This document shows, piece by piece, positions 58,600 through 64,000 of a stretch of DNA of 64,000 bases. Origin of the DNA: Nocardioides immobilis (lineage in GTDB: Bacteria > Actinomycetota > Actinomycetes > Propionibacteriales > Nocardioidaceae); assembly GCF_003515065.1 (NCBI RefSeq), contig NZ_QXGH01000017.1, forward strand, positions 1 through 64,000, written 5' to 3'. The notes beneath the pieces were generated by a model. That model was not told the origin of the DNA and searched no databases. It was given only the letters and a program-made list of their open reading frames with translations. The translations under genes and the position numbers were made by a program. Numbering within the stretch: position 1 is the stretch's first letter; every line of letters begins with the position of its first letter.

Positions 58600-59501
58600 G
58601 GCGCGGACCGACCCTGACCTGCGTGCTGTTCGACCCGGCGCGGGGCACCGCAGCACTGCGCGCCGCCACCGAGGACGCCGCTACTCGTTCAGGGCTGCCG
58701 ACGTCGATCGAGGATGGCGCCGAAGAGGGGCTCGTGCAGCTGCACGTGTGGGTAGGCGGCCTCGGGCTCGGGCTGCCCGACGACCGGCCGGAGGCATGGG
58801 CCGAGCTCGGCCTCGCGCTCGGAGCGGTGGTCGTCACCGTCGACCCGGCGCTCGCACTCGCGGCCCCCGAGTGGGGGGCGGGCTCTCTCGCGGACCCCGA
58901 CCCTGACGAGCTAGCGCCCGGGCTGCGTTCGGGCCGTGCCCGACGCCGCCGCGCCGACACCGCCCGCGCCGAGCGATTCACCCACCTCGCCGACCGAGAG
59001 GTTGTGCGGGCGGACGACGACGGCTGGGTGTGGGCAGCGACCGGTGCCGTGCCGCTGTGGGCCGCACCCCCGGTCGAGGCGGACCGGCTCGTGCCGGCTG
59101 TGTTCCACGCCTGGTGGGGCCGCCGTCCCGACCAGGCAGCGCCGGTGGGGCCGCGGCTCCGCCTCGCCTCGCGGGATCCCGACCCGGACCTGGCGACCGC
59201 GCTCGCGGCCGCGCTCCCCGCGGGTTGGTCGAGCGAGCCCACGGCCCCTGACGCGGCGGTCGCCACCCCGCCGGAATGGGCGGACCCGGCGTCGTTGCGT
59301 GAGGTCCTCGCCGAGGTCGCCCTGCTCATCGAGCCGCGTTGGGCGCTCCTGCGCGATCCCGACGTCCTGTGGCTCTCCGCCGCGCCCGACCAGACCGGCG
59401 GCCTGCAGATCACCCCGCTGGCCGGGTACGGCGTCCTCGTCGAGGGCCCCTACCCTCGACTCGAGCGCCTGCTCGATGTCCCACCGCCGGGGAGGATCTG
59501 A
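58596..59501 (+). CDS. Putative immunity protein A, paralogue of the next gene
   Basis: This 301-residue acidic protein has no signal or membrane helix. It shares a conserved pattern with the following gene: VGGLGLGLPDDRPEAWAELGLALG matches VGDLGLGPVDRAEGWTALSRQLG there, and the block RFTHLADREVVRADDDGWVWAATGAVPLWAAPPVEADRLVPAVFHAWWG matches ARFNALAGERLVEVRDGAVRWATPPGVPLG and LGLAAATYEAWTG. The pair follows the toxin-like gene with a 4-base overlap, as an immunity gene would. No database family is claimed. Confidence 0.55.
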   Translation: MRRGPTLTCVLFDPARGTAALRAATEDAATRSGLPTSIEDGAEEGLVQLHVWVGGLGLGLPDDRPEAWAELGLALGAVVVTVDPALALAAPEWGAGSLADPDPDELAPGLRSGRARRRRADTARAERFTHLADREVVRADDDGWVWAATGAVPLWAAPPVEADRLVPAVFHAWWGRRPDQAAPVGPRLRLASRDPDPDLATALAAALPAGWSSEPTAPDAAVATPPEWADPASLREVLAEVALLIEPRWALLRDPDVLWLSAAPDQTGGLQITPLAGYGVLVEGPYPRLERLLDVPPPGRI

Positions 59502-59503
59502 CC

Positions 59504-60601
59504 ATGCGCGGACCCGTCGCTTCGGTGACCTGTCACGACGCCGATCGCGCCGACCTGGCCGCACGGCTGCGCGCCGCCGCATCGGACGCGGGACTCACCG
59601 GTTGGGTGACCGACGCCGCCGGCACCGACGGCTCCGTCGCCGTCCTCGAGGTCGCGGTGGGGGACCTCGGCCTCGGCCCGGTCGACCGCGCCGAGGGTTG
59701 GACGGCGCTGTCGCGGCAGCTCGGAGGCGTGCTCGACGAGGTCGTGCCGACGATCGCGCTCGGCGGGTTCAGTCCCGTGCTGGATCTCGACGAGCCGGCC
59801 TGGCAGGTCGACCGGCTGCAGTGGTGCAGCGGCCGCGTCGACGTCGCCCGGCTCGACGCCGACCAGATCGCGAGGTTCAACGCGCTGGCCGGCGAGCGGC
59901 TCGTGGAGGTGCGCGACGGCGCCGTCCGCTGGGCGACGCCGCCGGGGGTGCCGCTGGGCGTCGACCTGCTCGACGTGGCACCGCTCGGGCTCGCCGCAGC
60001 GACCTACGAGGCCTGGACCGGCGAAGCCGCCGACCTCGAACCACCCGCCGGCGACGTCGACGACGTGAATGACCCGGTGCTCTGGTGCTGGACCGACGGT
60101 GACCCTGCCCAGCTGGCCGCCGCGGTCGTCGCCGTACTGCCCGAACACGAGGTCGACGCCGAGCAGGAGTACGGCGGCGCGCTGTCGCCGGTCGTCGTCC
60201 GACCACCAGCGGGTCGCATCGACCAGGCCGACCTCCTGGACGACCTGCGGACGGTGGCCGCGGCCGGTGAGCCCGGGTGGGTGGGACTGCTCCCGCGCGG
60301 CGGCTTCCTACCGCCGGGGGTCGCGCCGGAGCTCCCCGAGTCGGGCGTGATCGACCACCTCTGGCTCCGCCGCGAGTGGGCCGGCGACCTGCTCACGGCC
60401 GTCGCCGACGCCCTGGCGGATGCGCCGACCGAGGACGTCGCCGGCGGCGTGCTGTTCATCACCGGACCCGATCCGCGCGGACCCGGCACCGCCGACCTCG
60501 TATGGACCCCGATGGTGCGTTACCAGCGCCTGGTGGCGGCCGCCGCCCTGCTCGGCGAGCGACTGCGCGCCGACACCGCGGGGCCCGAGATCGTGATCTG
60601 A
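59504..60601 (+). CDS. Putative immunity protein B, paralogue of the previous gene
   Basis: This 365-residue protein is a diverged copy of the previous gene product, joined to it by 2 bases. It is acidic and soluble-looking. An additional C-terminal half (about 190-365) carries LLDDLRTVAAAGEPGWVGLLPRGGFLPPGVAPELPESGVIDHLWLRREWAG. ATG 59504 follows GGAGG. Two tandem paralogues after one toxin-like gene is seen in expanded immunity arrays. The function is an inference from genomic position. Confidence 0.55.
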   Translation: MRGPVASVTCHDADRADLAARLRAAASDAGLTGWVTDAAGTDGSVAVLEVAVGDLGLGPVDRAEGWTALSRQLGGVLDEVVPTIALGGFSPVLDLDEPAWQVDRLQWCSGRVDVARLDADQIARFNALAGERLVEVRDGAVRWATPPGVPLGVDLLDVAPLGLAAATYEAWTGEAADLEPPAGDVDDVNDPVLWCWTDGDPAQLAAAVVAVLPEHEVDAEQEYGGALSPVVVRPPAGRIDQADLLDDLRTVAAAGEPGWVGLLPRGGFLPPGVAPELPESGVIDHLWLRREWAGDLLTAVADALADAPTEDVAGGVLFITGPDPRGPGTADLVWTPMVRYQRLVAAAALLGERLRADTAGPEIVI

Positions 60602-60602
60602 C

Positions 60603-61499
60603 TCATCCGGCGGCCAGGTCAGCCCACCAGGCTTCGATGGCGTTGCTGAACTCCGCCGGTGCGTCGGACTGGCCGAAGTGGCCGACTCCATGAAGCACGG
60701 TCGTGGTGTGGTGGGGGAAGGTCGCTTCGAGGCGTTCGCGGTACTTGTCGGTGAAGATCGGATCTGAGTCGGACCACAGGATCAGTGTCGGCAGGTCCTT
60801 GCGGGCGCCGAGCTGCTCCGCGAGATCGGTGAAGAACGCGCGAGCACCGACGAGCTCGCCGGGAAGTACGGCGGCGGCGTGGCGACGAGCCGATGTACGC
60901 ATGGGCTCGCGGTAGTGCGCCATCTCGGCCTCGGACAGCTTCCGGCGCTTGTGGGCTGCTGGGATGAAGTACTTGCCGAGCAGGTCGAGCCGCTTGACCA
61001 GCGCGCGTCCGACCGGGTTCCCCATGCCGCGGGAGAACAGCTCGCTGGACGGGTCGCCGTTCAGCGGCCATGCCCAGGTGTTGCTCAGCACGAGGCGCTC
61101 GAACATCTCGGGCCGCTGCTGGGCGGCGTACAGGCCGAACGGTCCACCCCAGTTGTGGGCGACCAGGGTCAGCCGCGACAGACCCAGGTGGTCGAGGAAG
61201 GAGACGAGCAGCTCGGTGTGGTCCTGGGCCAGGTACCGGTAGTCCGGGGCGCCCGTGGAGAGGCCGAACCCCGGAAAGTCCATGGCGATGCACCGGAACC
61301 GGTCCCGCAGGGAGGCGATGACCTCGCGATACACGAACGACCAGACCGGGTTGCCGTGCAGCATCAACAGGATCGGTCCCGATCCCTCGTCGACGTAGTG
61401 CACGACGTTGCCATCCAGCTCGACGAAGCGGCTCTCGAACGGGAAGAGCTCGTCGTCGACCCACGCCGGACGTGTGCCGGGGGCCTGCTGTTGCGTCAT
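60603..61499 (-). CDS. Alpha/beta hydrolase, haloalkane-dehalogenase-like
   Basis: This 298-residue protein has the alpha/beta-hydrolase fold with the oxyanion motif HGNPVWSF (48-55) typical of haloalkane dehalogenases and relatives, and the late catalytic His274 in HGVGHF with Asp244 or Asp246 in WSDSDPIF. The nucleophile position, Asp in dehalogenases, is Asn116 (VAHNWGGP). This would not support the dehalogenase mechanism, so the substrate and activity are uncertain. It is coupled to the HxlR regulator gene by a 4-base overlap. Confidence 0.8.
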   Translation of the reverse strand: MTQQQAPGTRPAWVDDELFPFESRFVELDGNVVHYVDEGSGPILLMLHGNPVWSFVYREVIASLRDRFRCIAMDFPGFGLSTGAPDYRYLAQDHTELLVSFLDHLGLSRLTLVAHNWGGPFGLYAAQQRPEMFERLVLSNTWAWPLNGDPSSELFSRGMGNPVGRALVKRLDLLGKYFIPAAHKRRKLSEAEMAHYREPMRTSARRHAAAVLPGELVGARAFFTDLAEQLGARKDLPTLILWSDSDPIFTDKYRERLEATFPHHTTTVLHGVGHFGQSDAPAEFSNAIEAWWADLAAG

Positions 61500-62179
61500 G
61501 CGGGGATCTCCTTCGTGATAGCGGTGTCGATGCCCGTCGCCCTCGGGCCGTCGTACCGCAGCCTCTTCAGTGGCGCGGTCGACCCTTCGGTCTCCAGTCC
61601 CAGCTCGCGAGCGAGTGGCAGCTCGAGCTGCCCGGTGAGGACGCCGAGCACGAGCTGTGCAGCGCCGGCGAGGACGAGGTCGGCTTCGCGTGGTGCGGTG
61701 AGAGTCGTCCGTACCTGGCCCCCTGCCAGCTCGATGAAGACCGGTCGGTCCCCCGTACGGGTCTCGATGACGGCCGGCGGTCCATCCGGGTCCGTGTCGT
61801 CAAGGAGCTCGGAGACCGGGAGTGCCAGCCAGTGGCCGCGGAACTGCTCATCGTCGCTGGTGGGGTCGGCCATGTAGCGGGCCCCGAAACGCACGAGCTC
61901 GCGGACGACCGGCTCGAGCTCTCGCCCGACGTCGGTGAGGTGGTACAGCGTCGTAGCCACCGGCGGTGGCGCCTGTTCCCGCCGTACCAGCCCCTTGGCC
62001 TCGAGCTGCTTGAGCCGGTCGCCGAGCAGGTTGGTGGAGATGCCGGGCATTCCGTTGAGCAGGTCGGTGTAGCGGCTGCCGCCCTGGAGGAGAAGCTCGC
62101 GAACGACCAGGAGCGTCCAGCGGTCGCCGACGACGTCGAGAGCCTTCGCGACGGAGCAGTACTGGTCGTAGGAGCGCAC
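61496..62179 (-). CDS. HxlR-family regulator with C-terminal extra domain
   Basis: This 227-residue protein has the HxlR winged helix CSVAKALDVVGDRWTLLVVRELLLQGGSRYTDLLNGMPGISTNLLGDRLKQLEAKGLV and a C-terminal half (about 120-227) that looks like an SCP2-like ligand pocket. GTG 62179 is preferred: a -35 TTGAAA, 17-base spacer and -10 TAGCGT would put the transcript start near that codon (leaderless). A longer TTG start would put the operator repeats inside the gene. It heads an operon with the hydrolase and probably controls it. Confidence 0.8.
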   Translation of the reverse strand: MRSYDQYCSVAKALDVVGDRWTLLVVRELLLQGGSRYTDLLNGMPGISTNLLGDRLKQLEAKGLVRREQAPPPVATTLYHLTDVGRELEPVVRELVRFGARYMADPTSDDEQFRGHWLALPVSELLDDTDPDGPPAVIETRTGDRPVFIELAGGQVRTTLTAPREADLVLAGAAQLVLGVLTGQLELPLARELGLETEGSTAPLKRLRYDGPRATGIDTAITKEIPA

Positions 62180-62200
62180 CTTCCGAACGCTAGCCGTGCG

Positions 62201-62232
62201 GTACTTGAGTTTCAATAGTTTGTACTTGAGTT
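62201..62232. promoter_or_regulatory. Direct-repeat operator of the HxlR gene
   Basis: GTACTTGAGTT occurs at 62201-62211 and 62222-62232, exactly 21 bp apart (two helical turns). On the minus strand the copies read AACTCAAGTAC and overlap the putative -35. This is the expected layout for an HxlR dimer-binding site. Confidence 0.65.
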
Positions 62233-62267
62233 ATTGAGGCAGTGCTCCGGGAGTGACAGCGCGGTCG

Positions 62268-62870
62268 CTACCGGTGGAGACGCCGGTCCACGGCGACCCA
62301 GTTCGTCTCCCACGTCGCGCCGCCGTCGTCGGAGTACGCCTGCTCGAACCGGGCCTTGACCGGTCCCGGGCGGAAGATCAGGAAGCGCACCTCGATCGGT
62401 CGTCCGTCGAGCTGGTCCTTCCCGTAGAACTCGCCCACCCCGTCATGGAACCCGCCGTACACCGAGGACGTGAGCAGGCCGTCGCGCAGGTTGACGAACG
62501 TCGAGCTCCACCGATCGGCCTGGGCCTCGTAGAGCCGGAAGTTGAGCGCCTCGATCCGACCCGCCTCGCCGGAGACGTCGAGCTCGACGACGTTCGCGCG
62601 CCCGTCCATCAGCGGCTTCACCACGCTCGTGCCACGAAACCGCAGCCACTCCTCCGATCCGGAGAGCGGGTCGGCCAGCACCCGCACGTCGGACCGCCAG
62701 ACGCCGAGCTCCCAGTCGAAGTCGTGCTGTCCGTCGGCGGAGTCGGCCGGGTCGGCAGGGTTGGGCGCCGAGGCCTCGACGGTGCTGGCCGTCACCGTCA
62801 GCAGGACGGCCGCAAGGCAGGCGACCAGGATCCGCTTGTGTGTCAGGGTTCTTGCCGGAGAGAGGTTCAT
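62268..62870 (-). CDS. Secreted DUF1579-like protein
   Basis: This 200-residue protein has a signal peptide (NLSPARTLTHKRILVACLAAVLLTVTASTVEASA, cleavage near residue 35) and a beta-rich mature domain beginning DGQHDFDWELGVWRSDVRVL, followed by WLRFRGTSVVKPLMDGRANVVELDVSG and EQAYSDDGGATWETNWVAV. The D-F-D-W-x-x-G-x-W motif and R-x-x-x-x-x-S-x-D-G-G-A-T-W-E-x-N-W end are typical of a small lipocalin-like family near DUF1579. Function unknown. ATG 62870 follows the signal-peptide logic. Confidence 0.7.
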   Translation of the reverse strand: MNLSPARTLTHKRILVACLAAVLLTVTASTVEASAPNPADPADSADGQHDFDWELGVWRSDVRVLADPLSGSEEWLRFRGTSVVKPLMDGRANVVELDVSGEAGRIEALNFRLYEAQADRWSSTFVNLRDGLLTSSVYGGFHDGVGEFYGKDQLDGRPIEVRFLIFRPGPVKARFEQAYSDDGGATWETNWVAVDRRLHR

Positions 62871-62898
62871 AGAGCGAGCATCCGAACGAAAGCGACCC

Positions 62899-63306
62899 AT
62901 GGACAAGAAGGCACCTTCAGGTAACCCCCCGACGTCGCGCTCCAACCCGCTGCCCGGCTGCCCGATGGCTGCGGCGTTCGCGGCGGTCGGCGGGAAGTGG
63001 AAGCTGACCCTGATCTACTGGCTGGCCCATGGCGAGTCGCACTTCGCCGGTCTCCGTCGCCGTGCCGCGCCGATCACGCCCAAGGTGCTCGCTCAGCAGC
63101 TGCGCGAGCTGGAGGCGGACGGACTGGTCGAGCGGACGGAGACCGGACCGGTGCCGGCGCCGGTCATCTACCGCCTGACGCCGTACGGCGAAACGGTGCT
63201 GCCGGTGGTGGAGAGCGTCCGGCTGTGGGGCGAGGCCCACCTCGAGCGCACCCACGGGCAGGTCGCACCGAGCGACCGGATGTCCTGCGGTCGAGCGGTC
63301 GCCTAG
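62899..63306 (+). CDS. HxlR-family transcriptional regulator
   Basis: This 135-residue protein has the HxlR DNA-binding core GCPMAAAFAAVGGKWKLTLIYWLAHGESHFAGLRRRAAPITPKVLAQQLRELEADGLVERTETGPVP and Y-R-L-T-P-Y-G. The C-P near the start is the redox-type position of the family. ATG 62899 overlaps nothing upstream and is divergent from the secreted-protein gene, 28 bases away. It is followed 8 bases later by the DHFR-like reductase gene, its likely target. Confidence 0.85.
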   Translation: MDKKAPSGNPPTSRSNPLPGCPMAAAFAAVGGKWKLTLIYWLAHGESHFAGLRRRAAPITPKVLAQQLRELEADGLVERTETGPVPAPVIYRLTPYGETVLPVVESVRLWGEAHLERTHGQVAPSDRMSCGRAVA

Positions 63307-63314
63307 GGCTTCTG

Positions 63315-63878
63315 ATGCGCAACGTGACCTACTCGATGACCGTGTCGCTCGACGGCTACATCGTCGGACCGGACGGTGGCTTCGACTGGGGGGCGCCCGA
63401 GGAGGAGGTCTTCCGCCTCGCCACCCACGAGGTGCGCGGGGCCGGCGTCCACCTGTTGGGGCGACGTCTGTACGAGACGATGCTCTACTGGGAGACCGCC
63501 GAGCAGAACCCGATCCTCGACTTCTCGACGGTCGAGTTCGCCGCGATCTGGAAGGCGCTCCCGAAGGTGGTGTTCTCCACCACGTTGTCGGAGGTGCAGG
63601 GCAATGCTCGCCTGGCGTCGGGCAGCCTGGTGGAGGAGATCGAGCGCCTGCGAGCCGAACCGGCTGAGAGCGACATCGCGATCGGCGGGGCGACCCTCGC
63701 CGCCGAGGCGGCCGCGTCGGGCCTGATCGACGAGTACCGGATCCGGGTCTACCCACTCCTGGTCGGCGGCGGCATCCCGTTCTTCCCCCAGAGCGAGCGC
63801 CGGGTGGACCTCGACCTCGTCGAGACCCGTACCGTCGGCTCGCGAGTCGCCTACCTCCGCTACCGCGTGAAGCGCTAG
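63315..63878 (+). CDS. Dihydrofolate-reductase-like protein
   Basis: This 187-residue protein belongs to the DHFR/RibD-C-like family: NVTYSMTVSLDGYIVGPDGGFDW is the first strand and loop, GVHLLGRRLYETMLYW and SDIAIGGATLAAEAAASGLIDEYRIRVYPLLVGGG follow. Such small proteins are usually NADPH-binding reductases of unknown substrate, distinct from folate DHFR. It lies 8 bases after the HxlR gene and is probably in its operon. Confidence 0.85.
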   Translation: MRNVTYSMTVSLDGYIVGPDGGFDWGAPEEEVFRLATHEVRGAGVHLLGRRLYETMLYWETAEQNPILDFSTVEFAAIWKALPKVVFSTTLSEVQGNARLASGSLVEEIERLRAEPAESDIAIGGATLAAEAAASGLIDEYRIRVYPLLVGGGIPFFPQSERRVDLDLVETRTVGSRVAYLRYRVKR

Positions 63879-63980
63879 CGCGCACCGCCCAACGCCTGGA
63901 CCGATTTCCGCCAGAACCTTCGGCTGAAAGGCGGTGAACTGTTCGGTGTCAGCAACCGCATCGAACGGAAGGCCGCACCC

Positions 63981-64000
63981 ATGAAGGTCGCCCTTGTCAC
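63981..64000 (+). CDS. Start of an unidentified gene, truncated by window
   Basis: ATG 63981 opens MKVALV, a typical start of Rossmann-like or glycosyltransferase proteins, preceded by GGAAGGCCG. Only 20 bases are visible, so nothing more can be said. Confidence 0.3.

Overview
The window is high-GC actinobacterial chromosome around the replication origin. The order trxA-trxB-rsmA-sigM-pseudokinase-murJ-DUF6049-pcnA on one side, and parB-parA-rsmG-jag-yidC-yidD-rnpA-rpmH / dnaA-dnaN-gnd-recF-dciA-gyrB-gyrA-DUF3566-tRNA-Ile-DLW39-tRNA-Ala on the other, is the classic actinobacterial origin core. Codon use, the separate murJ and pseudokinase genes, the NAD-type gnd inside the dnaN-recF block and the DLW-39 gene point to Nocardioides or a close relative (Nocardioidaceae). 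That genus call is an inference from gene order and protein character; no database search was possible.

Layout. 1-2080: decayed mobile DNA to the left of tRNA-Ala (truncated IS1380-type transposase, two small excisionase-like HTH proteins, a ParE-type toxin-antitoxin pair, integrase-arm-like repeats). 2083-15023 (mostly minus strand): tRNA-Ala, DLW-39 protein, tRNA-Ile, DUF3566 protein, gyrA, gyrB, dciA, recF, two plus-strand membrane genes, gnd, dnaN, oriC-type spacer, dnaA. 15617-21085 (plus strand): rpmH, rnpA, yidD, yidC, jag, rsmG, parA, parB, with three perfect parS sites. 21199-33845: aminotransferase, GNAT, thioredoxin system, sigM with its regulator, pseudokinase, murJ, DUF6049 protein, CCA transferase. 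33855-34900: two damaged genes. 34904-40098: ROK regulator divergent from a complete Entner-Doudoroff operon zwf-edd-eda. 40184-48747: ino1, PadR regulator, bifunctional PBP, GT87 transferase, alanine racemase-like protein, FemX, AP-endonuclease-like protein. 48910-55272: rpsF-ssb-rpsR-rplI, a lipoprotein, a membrane protein, a MATE exporter, dnaB. 55309-64000 is accessory: an aminotransferase/sulfotransferase pair, a four-gene WXG/polymorphic-toxin-like operon with two paralogous putative immunity genes, an HxlR-controlled alpha/beta hydrolase, a secreted protein, a second HxlR regulator with a DHFR-like reductase, and the first codons of another gene.

How it works together. The core encodes replication initiation (DnaA, DciA, DnaB, SSB, DnaN, RecF, gyrase), origin segregation (ParABS), membrane-protein insertion and RNA maturation (YidC, YidD, RnpA, RsmG, Jag) and cell-wall assembly (MurJ with its pseudokinase, PBP, FemX). 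The best candidates for something new are the toxin-like operon at 57113-60601, a sharply AT-rich recoded island inside dnaB (54982-55162), a cluster of DnaA-box-like motifs upstream of dnaB, and 8-bp tandem repeats in dnaA and beside parB.
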